A stretch of DNA of 64,000 nucleotides, taken from contig NC_088780.1 of the NCBI RefSeq assembly GCF_958450345.1, positions 125,378,226 through 125,442,225 of the forward strand. Reading direction: 5' to 3'. The DNA is from Calliphora vicina. Lineage: Eukaryota; Arthropoda; Insecta; Diptera; Calliphoridae. A model generated the notes under the pieces. The model ran no database searches, was not told the DNA's origin, and saw only the letters and a list, made by a program, of their open reading frames with translations. A program made the position numbers and the translations under genes. Positions 1-12,400 of this stretch are shown here, one piece after another (the stretch's first letter is position 1; each line of letters starts with the position of its first letter).

Positions 1-350
1 AAATTAAAATAAAAAAGGAACAAAATAGTGTACTAGAACAAGCTTAAATTAACATAAAAAACTATACAAAATGATTTATGAATTCTAAATACTAAAGCGT
101 GAAATATAATAAATAATTAAAAACTGAATTTTAAAAAAGGTGTATTAATTTTAAAAAAAATAGTTGATTTTGTCTAGAATTACGGAAGATCGGGTGTTAT
201 TAGTGATAATGTTGTGTGCTTGTGTGCATAATATGTAAAGTTAGAATTATTGTTGCATTTGATTTTTTAAATTAAGCTTAAGATTATAATTTGATTGTTT
301 TATTTTTTGAGTTATTTGCAAGTAGTAATAGCAGTAGTTATTAGTCTTAC

Positions 351-455
351 CTTCTTCCAGAAAGGAGGAATTATGTGGGTTACTTATATTTGAGGCTAGG
401 CTGTCCTTACGGGGACGACCACGACCACGTTTAACAGCATTCGGATTAAATTTGA
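351..455 (-). CDS. Taf1: TAF1 AT-hook cassette exon (35 codons)
   Basis: A 105-nt exon with an acceptor (pyrimidine-rich run then TAG at 456-458) and a canonical GTAAG donor at 346-350. It enters and leaves in phase 1, so inclusion or skipping both keep frame. It encodes KRGRGRPRK, a minor-groove AT hook nearly identical to the one ending the preceding exon (10517-10178), and both exons end in an E-E-G motif across the junction. In Drosophila, TAF1 alternative exons that add AT hooks are known (recalled from the literature); that this is such an exon is inference. Confidence 0.85.
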
Positions 456-3400
456 CTAAAAGTATAGAATTTGTAACGCATTTTTGGTTTGGTTTGGCTT
501 GTTGTTGTAGTTTTGTTTCTCATTTGTATGTGAGATATTTTCAAACGTATTATTTTGTTTTTAGGAAGGAATAAAAGAAAATTTGTTTTTAATTTTTTTT
601 AAGATTACAACAACAACAACAAAAAACAAAAAAATAATTGAACAGAAAAATTAAATTTTAAAAAACACAAAAATTATATATAAATTATTGTATTAAAAAA
701 AAAGAAAAATCACTTTACAACATAAAATCATGACGACGGCACAGCATGTTTGCTTTGAGAAGAAACTAATTGATACAAAATTTTACTTTATGCGAAATTT
801 ATAAACGATTGACGAAACGAAGGTCTGAGTATGATTTTTTATAATTTTTATTGCAAACAATTTGTGTGATGGTTTTGAAGATATGAACATGTTTTTAAAA
901 TATGTATTGATTGTTCTTTCAGATGAACAATAATATAATCGTTTTTCGTTTTCTTATGATCATTATATTATAGTTTCCAAAAAAACATAACAAATTTAAA
1001 ACTGCGCTTTTCGGTTTTGAAAAATGTAAAAGCTTGGCCTAGTCCATTCAATTTTATGATATTAGACGTTGATAACTCATAAAGTATGGATTTTGTGACA
1101 GTCATACAGTGTTACCAGAACTTCAAGAAAAAATGCTAAAAAAAAGTGCAAATTAATTTTTTCTATAAAAAAGTGCATTGCTATGCAATTTTGCACTTAA
1201 ATTTGCTGTTTAATTGTCAGGAGATATGACAATATTATTGAATGAAGTTGTAATATTATTTATTGTAAGTTTTTCAAATATTGATTAGAAGTTTCCTGAC
1301 CTCTCACACGAATGAAATATGTAACTTCACATTGAAGGAATTACTTGGAAGTTATCCATTGAAATGCTGAAATTAGTTAATACAAAAACCGAAATAATTT
1401 AAAATTTTTCTTTTTTTTTTCCTTTTTTATATTAAAACTTTTCGGAATTCTAATATGATTTTATTAATTTTTGCTATATTATAGCATAAGTATAGTTTAA
1501 CAGGTAGCCGCCCAAAATTTGCACAGCTCACTTATGTCCATTTGGTTGTTACCTTTGTGTTAGCTGTATTTTGGTATACAATTTAAAAATACATATTTAT
1601 TGAATTTCCAAAATAAAAACTTTCAAGAAATTCAAACAAAAAATGTACTCAAATATTTCCTTTATGTACCAAGTTCTCTATTGTTTTATTATTTTTTCAT
1701 TCATATAAAATATTTTATTAATTTTTTTCAAAAAGCTGTTTACATATTTTGCAAGGTTGTTTACACATTGTAATTATCTAAATAAATTTTGTTTAATGAG
1801 TTACTTTATAAACTCATTAAACAAAATTTATTATACACAACTTATAAGCTTTACTAAACAATTTTTTGATTACATGATAACCCCTAATAGTTTAAGCTCT
1901 AAGTTCACTGTTTTAAATAAATTTAACTTCAAAACCTTCCCACATAAATTCGCTTGAAAAAAAAAACAAAAATTATTCAATGGAAAATATTATTTGTTTA
2001 AAAAGAATTTGGCAAGTGTTTGTGTTTTTGATGGTTTTTTGTTAGAAGAAAATTCAAATTAACTATTAATTTCAGGTTAATTCAAACCTAGTTAAAATGA
2101 TGATTAGTTGTTATTAGAAATAAATGTAATAAATCAAAAAATAATAATATTAATAACAAAAAATTAATATAAACCGCAACCCATAAATAGTTTAGAATTT
2201 AACAAAATAAAAATCTAATAGGCAGCATAAAATTTAAATTAAAAAGAAAATAAATTAAAATCTAATTATAAAATTTATATTAGAGTGCAATTCGGCTAGG
2301 CCGAATCTTTTACATATACCCTTCACCCTCTTGATAAATTTTTGTCAAGGGAGTTATTTAGACCATTTAAAAATTTGAAAAGTATCACCACATCTAGGCA
2401 TACTTTCTCAATGTCCGGTTATTTAAATTTTTCGTTTCAAAAGGATTGTCCATTGAAAAATATATATGTATTGAGAAAATATGAAAAAATCAAATGCTTA
2501 CATATATCCTTTTAGGTTAATAAATTTCTAACTAGAACATTTATTGGTACATATATTAAAAAGTGTAAGTGTTTATTAAGGCTTATTATTAATTTTAAAT
2601 ATAATTGAACATTAAGTAAATGATATCTTAATAAAAGCAAAACAAAATAAATATATGTATTTGTATGTAATTATTCTTACTGAATTTCTTTACTCGTATT
2701 GGCATACAAAATTCTGCATTACTTGCACAAATGCCAGTAGGATGTGGTTTGTTTTGGTTCGAGTGTTCAATCACCACACATGTTTCCCTCTCAAAATCTT
2801 CTTGTAAATAATAATTTTCCAATTTTGGAAAACTGTTACGTTCATTATATCCATATCCATTAATAATTGAATATGATAGCTCATGATCTCTTTCTCTATC
2901 AGATTCATTATAGTTCGCAATATTAATTCGATTAGTTATACAATTAATATCAATGTTATTATCAAATTCATTTTTAACTAGATATTCTTGTGATTGTAGT
3001 TCAGCTTTTTTCTTAATTTGTTCACAATACCGTTTTTTTCGCATAGCTTTCCGACATTTACTACGTTCTTCGATACGATAATCTTCATTAGTTCTACGTA
3101 AAGCCGTCAATTGTCTATTTCTTTCGCGTTGGAAATCTCCATGCTTTTCTCGATATTTTATTTGGGCATTTCGCTGATCACGTCTACGTTTTTCGAGAGA
3201 TGCCTTGCGGCACCTGGGCATTTTTATTTTCAACCAAAACTAAACTTCGTATTATATCGTAAAATGTATATGTATAGCGGTGAATATTGTATGAGATTTG
3301 CTTTTTCATTTACAAGTCGTGGAAATTGTTCATAGCCTTCGTAATATAACCATGACATAAGTTGAAATAACGTAATCAGTTAAATTTGAATGCAATTACT

Positions 3401-6400
3401 TTAAAAAGTATCTTCAGTGTTCATTCATACATAAATTATATAAAACCTCCAACAAAATTTTAAAAATATTAACATTTGTTTAGTCGTTGCATTTTACTAT
3501 TTTACAGTACTGTATAATTTAGACTGTCACAAAATTATTTTGCCTTTGTTATTTGGTCTTTTTTTAAATTTTTCTTGTAATTTATATTTTTTTTTAATAT
3601 TTTCCAATTCGCCAACAATTTTGAATTGCCAAAAACTCCAAAATTTTTATTTTTATGGAGCTCAGTGAATGATATCCGATTTTTTTCTCGTAGGGCTCAC
3701 AGCACTCTATTGACTGTTTCGTTGTTTACATTTTTTACATAGTGTTATTCTTAGTAGTCCTTGATCTCTGGGTTTACACGGTTTTTCTCGAGTATTAGTC
3801 CTTCCTATCTTCCATTTTTAATACAAAGATCATCAAAACCACTCACAATACGGACAAAATTATTACTTGGAAAACGCAATAATCGATCCTTTTAACAAAA
3901 ACATAAACAAATTCAAAGATAAATTGTTAGAAATACCAATCTCAAAAAATGAACTGGAATTTATTTGGTGTATAGATGGCGTATCTTTTGAACACGATTT
4001 TAGTTTTTAATTTTGAAGGGTACATATCTTGATCAAGGTTGCCAATTTAGCCATTTTCCGGCTAGATCTAGCGATTTTATTTTCATTTAGCCATAAAAAT
4101 ATGGCTAGATTTAATCTAGCCGGAAGATCTAGCCATTTTATTTTGTCTTAGCCTTTTTTATTTTATTCTTTTCTTGAACATTTTTGGAATTTTTTAAAAA
4201 TAAAACAGTATTTTTTATCAAATGACAAAGAAACAGTACTTTTAAACAAATTCGTCGGTAGATGATTTGATGAGAATATTATTGGTTTTTGAGATTGAGA
4301 AAATGGGGGTTAATCTGCTAAACCCCATTAACCCTTTCATGCCCATTGTTGCATATATGTTTTCTAATTTTGAACGCCCATATTTATTGTTATTAAAACT
4401 AAAATTTTTACATTTTTGCAAAATTTCGTTCTTTGTCATCTTTTCTTTCAATTCGTATATTAAATTAGAAAGTTTTTTACCGCTATAATATTTTTTAAGT
4501 TGATGTAAAAATTGCATGTAATTGATGGAGTTTTTTTAGAAAAATTAAGTTATAAAAAAAGATATTTTAAGAGTTTTCAAAAAGATTTATTTCAAAATTG
4601 TGACCCTAAATTATAAAATATATGTATATGAAATAACATATATGTGATTTAAAACTGATAAAATATAGTGTAAATTTTCGTGCATATTTTTTTCATTCCT
4701 TAAGATGCATACACGCAACATTGGGCTCGAGTGGGTATATTTTTTGTTACTTTTGTTTTTTGTTATAAATCATAATCACTTACTTATGTATCTGAATACA
4801 TAAGTAAGTGATTATGATTTATTTTTTTATTTTAAAAGTTTGAACTTCGAAGATAGAAATTGCGTAGGTTTTAAATTATGATCGGTATGATTCGGATCGA
4901 GATGAAGATTTGGAATATGATGAGGATATAGCGAAAAATTTGGTGAAGAATGGAATTTCAAACGAAATAATTGAACTTGTTGAAGATGTTCTTCTATTGA
5001 GCCAGGTCATATGTTTAAAGTTAACAATTTGAATAAATTCCTTGACCTGCTATCGTCACTGAATACAATAAATAAATGGGAGGAGTTGATTTGGCAGATA
5101 TATTGCTAGAATTATATCGCATAAACCACAAGTCTACGAAATATTACACTCGAATTTTGTATTGGACAATTGGAACTACCGTTGGAAACTACTGGCTCTT
5201 CTATAGGCGCAATATTAAAGCGGTAACTCCAGAAATTAAGCTAATGTCTCTTGTTAACTTTGCAACATGTGTAGCTAAAGGCCTTATTCACTGCAAAAAA
5301 TCAAAGCATGGTATAAGAAATAGATATAAGAAAGGTAGACCAATAAACCCCCAAGATAGTACACCTGAAGGCTTGCCAGTACCAACATCTCGGTATATAG
5401 TAACACCAGAACCGGATAATAATATCAGACTAGACAACGCCGGACATTGGGTCACTTTGGAAGGACGAGGACGTTGCCGAAAAAGTAAAAGTCATTTTCT
5501 ATGCTCGAAGTGTCTTAAGTGTAAACTTGATTTATATTGTAAGTCCCGGTCCACACTGTAAAACATTTGCTGCAAAACATTTGAATTTGTTGATGAAAGG
5601 GGAAAGAGGAATGAAAAAGGGAACTTTGTTTCATGTACATGAAGTTTTTGTTGAGTATGTCATCCACATTTATTTGTTCGTATTCGTACTATACAGAAAT
5701 GTCAAAAACTGAAAAGCAAAAACTTCACTGTGTGGACACGAATGAAGTTTCAAAAGAGAATTGAAAAATGTTTTGCAGCAAATGTTTCACAGTGTGGACC
5801 AGGACTAATGCAACCCGAAACTGTTTTTTAGCTTCACACATAATTTTCTATTTATTTTTTAGCTTATGTATAAGAACTTACCAAAATAATTTGAAACAAA
5901 ATAAAAACAAATACTGCATTTTTATTACGGTTGGTGCCCAATGTTGCATACATGCAACCTTAAAAAAAATCGGTCTATATAATTTCTATCACCTAAATCT
6001 TAGTATATGTAACAAATTAGAGCCTAGCATCAAAGAAAAAAAATAATTTAAAATTTTTACAACGGCTAAAATAATTTGGGCATCAAAGGGTTAACACGAA
6101 GTCGGTAAAAATTATTTTAAAAATCTGTCAGTATAACTATTAGTTAACACATAACCAGACTTCGTGGTAATGGGGACAAGAAATGTAATATTTATGAATT
6201 TGTATTAATTAATTTTTGGGTTTTAGCCATTTCTAGCCATTTTTAATTCAAAATCTAGCCATTTTCTGAGCTGAAGAGTTGGCAACCTTGATCTTGATCA
6301 TTATAGTGTAAACACCAAAGCTTTTTTTGGGCTTCGAAAATGTACCAACGAATCGAATCTCGAATCTTTAATTGAAAAAAGTACCAAAACTTATGGTTAA

Positions 6401-9400
6401 GACGATCTTGCATGTCCGAAATGCTGCGTGAACGCCATAAATGAAAATCATCTTATCAACACTCGGCCACCTTTTAAAATCTATTAATAATTAAGTGGTT
6501 GAGAAGTTTACCTCACCCGCCTTATAGTAGAGCCCTTGCCAATTATACAAATGTTTCAAAATAAAAGCGAAACATTTTAAAAATCCCGCATTTTTAAGAC
6601 AAAAAAGGCAAAATACTTTTGTGGCCTGCAAATTTTATTGCGAAATAATAAAATCCAACTAAACAACAATTAATTTTACATGTACATATATTTTCAACTG
6701 CAAAAAAAATTGGTAAGCAAAATAGTTTTGTGATACATTGTACGTATGTTTATTCTGTTTTTAAGTAAGCAATTGGGGGTTTCCATTTGTTCGATATCGT
6801 ACACTTTCTCTAAATTTCTCAACACCCAATCCAAATATTTTCCTTCGTATTGTCAAGTGATATAAAAACAAAATAATCCTTCAAACTGAATTCACTGCTG
6901 TGATTTATAATTTTAGTAATACAATTCTCGAGATTATTTTGTATACAACTATCTTTTTATTTTCCACAAATAGGTATCATTTCAATTTATCGCAAAAAAA
7001 AAGTTATGTATTTGGCCATGAATTATTATCTCAGGCTCTTTGCGTCAAAAAACTCCGTATGTAATTTAATCCCTATAGTAGTGTTTTCTATTATGAGTTT
7101 TAATTAATACTCATCCACTTATCAATCAAGTTTTATTTGGTGCTTCACCAGATTATTCTTTCCAATATTAGTTTCACAACTTAGATTTATATGGTACTAC
7201 AACATTGTCTTCACATTACCAAAAATATTCTTTAAATGTAATTTTTTTTTTCCATATGAATGTATGTATTTATTATTGCTTAACAACAACAGCTGATAAC
7301 TTGTTAAGGTGCGGTCACACGATATGTTTTTCATGCGCATTTTGACATTTATTGTAAAATGTTGTAAACTTGTACAATGCGTATTCATTATAAAGTGGTA
7401 TTGATTTTACAACAAGTACATTTAAAAAAAAAACTGTTTTTTGTAAACTTGTGTAATCAGATGTGCTGTAGACATCGCCTTATAATGAAAACGGCTTGAA
7501 CTTGTACATACCGTATGACGTCGAATAAACACATAGAAGGGATGGAGAAAGAAATGTCAATAAAAAAATAAACAAAATACAAAAAGCAGGGCAATAAATT
7601 TTCATTAAAGATATTTATAGATGGCAATACTGAGTATTAACACTTTTCAAATTTAAAATATTATTGAAATCTTTCGGTATGTCAAGAAATCGTTTCGAAA
7701 AATACATTTCTTGTTTACACGATAGTATTACAAATATTTTATTTCTTTGTTCATTGATATTTTTCTGCTAACTTTATTTTTATTTTATATTTTCTTTACA
7801 TTTTTGTTTGCCGTATTTGTTTGTATAAATACATACCCCATACATACGAAAATAAAAAGTTTTTGAATTGTTTTAAACAAATTTTCAATACCGACCGTAA
7901 ATCAAAAAAATCATTTGTATTTTTTGAGTTTTTTACAAATATTAATACTCAGTATTGCCGTCTATAAATACCTTAATTAGGGTTTTACAAGAGACTTATG
8001 TTTTTGTTCCTCAGTTACATATTCAGTTGTAATCTATGCCATGAGATCTATGTATATGAAACTTTGTATATTTAAAATACATGTTCTTTGTGTATGTTTT
8101 TCTATTCGAAAGTGAACAAAACGAGTAATTGTGAACGCCATATTAACATACAAATCATAGTTGGGGGTAATGCACTAAATGTTGATTGAAATCAACATTG
8201 CACTATCACTCAATAAAATTGTAAAACATTTAGTTTGCACTATTTTTTTTATCAGCTTTAGTGATAATGCTTATTTCTTAATTAGCTCTAAAAAAATAGT
8301 GATAATTTTTTCACTATCACTAAACGAAGATTTAGTGCAAAAATCTGCACTACAATTAATTAGTGCAAAATTTTAACCTGCAATCAATAAAAGCTGCATA
8401 CTATCACTAAATTTTAAAAAATGAGTTGTCATGAAATTGTTAAATCCAAATTCGAAAAATCAAAATTTTAAATATTTTTTGTTATTTTTAATGAAGTATT
8501 ATTCTTAAGTTTTAAATTAGTGCACAGAAATAAACTTAAACCATTTTGAACTTAAAAATTTAGTGCACAATTTGAAGTTGCACTCAAATTAGTGCAGAAA
8601 AAAAAGTTGCAATAAACTGATGATGACATTTTTTTAAAATTAACTAATTTAATTTTGAGTGAAAAAATTTTTAACTCACTATCACTAATGTTTACTGAGG
8701 CTGCTAATTTTCAACTCAGCACTAAATATGAACAAAAATATTGCACTAATTTTGACTATCACTAAGTATTAGTGCAAACTGCAAAATTAGTGGACTACCC
8801 CCATCTATGATACAAATGAAATTTCATATGTATCGAATGCTTGTTAAGGTATGTGGAAAACATATCGTCTAAACGTACCTGAAATCGAAGACAACATGAT
8901 ATATGGCAATCCTGAAACAAAACTTCTAAACTCCTTTTTGTAGAATATTTTCATTAAAATAATTAACACTGAAACTAATTTTAACAAAATTATTATTTTT
9001 TAAATAAAAATAAAAGGAACATTCCTATTCCCAAAAATAATGGTCAACTAACAGTTGAACACACGATACCAATAGTATTTCGTCTGCGGCATCTAAGGTT
9101 GTAGAAAATTTAATTAAGGGCCAAATCACTCGTCATGGTCGTAGTACATGTTTTCTCTTGACAGAATTCACTGAATATATTATGTGATTATAAGCAATTT
9201 GTATCCGTCAATGACATATCTTCTGATTGGTCTTATTTTATTTACATTGTTTCAGATTGATTTATTGGAATCGCTTGTTTACAGTAATTAAAAATCTTTT
9301 GCTTTTGCCGATAATATTTATACAATTTGCAATGATATTTATAAAATGAGAAAGTCAATTTGTTTTACAGGCTACTATTTTGTCTAACCTGGATGACTGG

Positions 9401-12400
9401 ATGCTAACAAACTGTCTTCAAATTAATCTGGATAAAACCAAACTCTTGTTTTTAGACCAAATATAACTGATTTATTTGACTCTACTGTAGATATTGTTAG
9501 TAGCTTGAGATGCTTATTGGTTATAATTGACGGCAACATCTTGATAACGTTTGTATTAGAGTCCGTCTGACACTATATATCACCTGAATATATCGCTATC
9601 TTTACAAGTTAAGCGGACTCTTCCACATTTCTTGCTTATGTCACAAGTTAATTATTTTGTTGAGCTTTATTCAGGCCTTTGAACAATTTTTTTAATCAAA
9701 ATTTAGCTTGTTAAATTTAATTATTATATCTTGGAATATATTGCCAACAAGTTATGATAAATATATATCATTATTTCAGAGGTAAGGTAGCTAGCTGGAC
9801 ATGAACGGTAGCGAATATGGATAATTTCACAATTATTTTATCTGATAATGGCAAGACGCGCGACTTGTTTTTCTCCACCCAAAGCTGAATTGCGAATGTA
9901 AAATGTATTGTTATTGCTAGTTTTAAAATAAATTTCCTTCTTGTCCTCCATTATCACTTACATGACATAACGGAATAACGACGACTATGTAAGCTAACCC
10001 GACGCCAAAATTAAGTCAATAATTTTTGGAATTAAATAGGATTGTATTGCTTGTGTTTTTTTTATAACTATTCATGGTGAAGGGTATAGAAAGCAGTTAA
10101 TTTGAAGCATTTTATTTAAATTAAAAATCAAATCATTTCATTCTAGTAAATTAAAAGCAAAAAACATACAAACTTACCTTCTTCCACAGTATCACGTTGT
10201 TTGCGAGGTCGCCCACGACCACGCTTAATATCTACCGGTGGAGCCATATCTGGTGTTTGTGCTGTTGCGGTTTGTCCGGTTGTCAGTGATATATGACCGC
10301 CAATGCCGCGTTGGAAGGAAGCGGCAGAAGAGGTTGATGCTCTTTCATTACCCTCAACGTCAATGAAATCATTTTCGGGTGTACTAGATCGACTTGTTCG
10401 CATATAATCATAGTCTTGATCATCACCACCCCAGGTATCATCTAGTTCTGCATCGGCTCGTGCACGCTCTTGAACTTTAGCAATGTTCTGTTCTAATTGT
10501 GTACAATGTTCAGCAAACTGTGAAGATTTACGGAAATAAAATTGGAAATGTGTACAGTATGTTTTTATACATTTTGTATAATTTTAACGGTTGTTAAAAT
10601 TATAAAGTTTAAACATACCTCATCTAACTGTGATCGAGCATATTCTAAAATATGTTTTGCATTTTTGGTAAAGCGAGATTCACTGCCATTGTATTGTTCA
10701 CAATTTGTAGCTATCAATTCAATGTCACCCAAGAATTCTCCACGTGAATGATAGCGATGGGCTATTGAATAGAAAATAATGTTTTAGAAATATTATTTTT
10801 TTTAATAAAAATAGAGATATTTAGCTTACCTTCAACATTTTTACCAATGCTTTCCAAATCCATAGGTCTCTTTATAATCGTATAATAGTCTTTGACTTGT
10901 TTCTTGTTGACTGGTTTAAGGAAAGGCCAACTTTCTTGCATAAGTTTAATTTTGCCATGCAATTTTTCGAATATAAATGATAAAGCCACCTGATCGTCAT
11001 CATCCAATAAGGGATTAATAGCTTTTTCCAAACGCATAAGTTTATCTTCTTTTTCGGCCAATAGATCGAAGCAACTTTTTAACATGCGTTGCGCTGCATT
11101 GGTGAAAGAACTATTAGGTCCATTGTATAAAGTAGAATTTTCGACAATTTGATTGAGGTCGGCGAGAAATTCTTCACGACTATGGTAGCGTTTTTGACGT
11201 ATATTATCGCGCATAGTTTGTAAATCCATGGGTTTAATGACAATGCGATAATAATCGGGAACCAACTGTAATAATAAAAAAAATAATAATAGAATACATA
11301 TTCAGTTTAAAATAATGAATTACATTTTTATAGATGAGTTTATAGTACCTTAGCATTCACGGGAAACATGAATGGTGTTACATCAGGCATGGCTCGCAAA
11401 TCATTGAGTATCTCTTCTAGTATGGAAGACAATACGACCACTGGATCTGTTCTTCTACGATTGGCCGTTTTATTGTGTCTTTGCAAATAATCGCAGTGTA
11501 TATCACTGGCCATTCTTCTCTTCTTTTTACCCATAACATCTTTGGGAACTTTCAACAACAGTGCTTTCTTGCGGCTACCCTCATCGTGACGTTTTAATAG
11601 TTTACTACTCAATGTAACTTTTGTACCATCAACATTAACCAAATCATCCTCTTCAATGTTCTTCTCTCTTTCTCTTTCTCTTTCTCTGTCCCTCTCCTCT
11701 CTTTCGGGCTCCTCGTCTGGGTCTTCGTTCATGGACATATTCAAAGAAGATGTTGGCGGACCTTGAGTACCAGTGTATAGGGGACAAGCCTTATTGGTAC
11801 GCATATGGCCAACCTGCCCGCAGGCGCCACATTTAAGCTTCAAATCTGGTTTCAACTTGAATTTCTTTCTTGAAGGACTTACTTCCTTATGACTGTTGTC
11901 TCTTTCTTTGTGCGAAGAACTCTGCGAAGTTTTTGGATCACCCAGAGATGTGGGCATGCCTCCGGGTTGTAATTTTTGATTTTGAGCCAATTGAGCCAAA
12001 CGTTCTCTTTCTTGGTTGCGTTTAATACGTCTCAATTGCTCTTGAATTCTTCTCTTCTCACGTTTCATCTCTTCCTTTTGCTGTTCGTCCAAGGTCGCGA
12101 ATTGTTTTATAAACTGTTCATCCTTTGTGGTACGAATTTTGACATAGGCATCTATAATAGGTTGTCTTCTAACAGTTTCCACCCTGGTATACTCTTTACC
12201 CTCAGAATCTTTGAAGGTTCTGGTAATTTTCAATATTCTACCTTGATTTGAATTTTGCAAGGATTGTTGTTGACTATCCATATTGCCATCTTTATTTTTA
12301 TCTCCCTTGTTTTTGTTGCCCTCTTCATCTTCCATAATTTTTTTGAGTAATTCTTGTCTTTCCTGTTCTTCTCTTTCCATTGTCAGCTGAGTAGAAGTCT

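Larger units (their letters stand above)
4332..6090 (+). mobile_element. piggyBac-family transposon, degenerate
   Basis: The 1,759-bp element is flanked by TTAA on both sides (4328-4331 and 6091-6094), the piggyBac target site. Termini are CCCTTTCATGCCCA on the left and, reverse-complemented, CCCTTTGATGCCCA on the right. It sits inside a separate fold-back MITE: its left flank ends AACCCCATTAA and its right flank resumes CACGAAGTC, matching intact copies near 20.4 and 30.3 kb. It contains a transposase relic and a further MITE. Confidence 0.88.
4034..6290. mobile_element. Outer hAT-type MITE, host of a transposon nest
   Basis: The termini are CAAGGTTGCCAA at 4034 and its reverse complement ending at 6290. 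They are flanked by the identical 8-bp direct repeat ATCTTGAT (4026-4033 and 6291-6298), the target-site length of hAT elements. The arms carry several copies of a TGGCTAGAT/TAGCCA motif, including an inner palindrome at about 4057-4135, typical of hAT subterminal transposase-binding repeats. Without the nested insertions it would be about 400 bp and non-coding. Confidence 0.8.

Noticed and set aside
4242..4517. 91-codon minus-strand frame
   Set aside because: It crosses the junction between hAT arm, fold-back and piggyBac left end, so it is a chance frame.
8179..8376. 65-codon plus-strand frame
   Set aside because: Lies wholly inside the motif-rich hAT-type MITE and consists of its repeats.
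11976..12251. Plus-strand frame over TAF1 exon 7
   Set aside because: Antisense shadow of a Glu/Arg-rich coding region with full exon support on the other strand.
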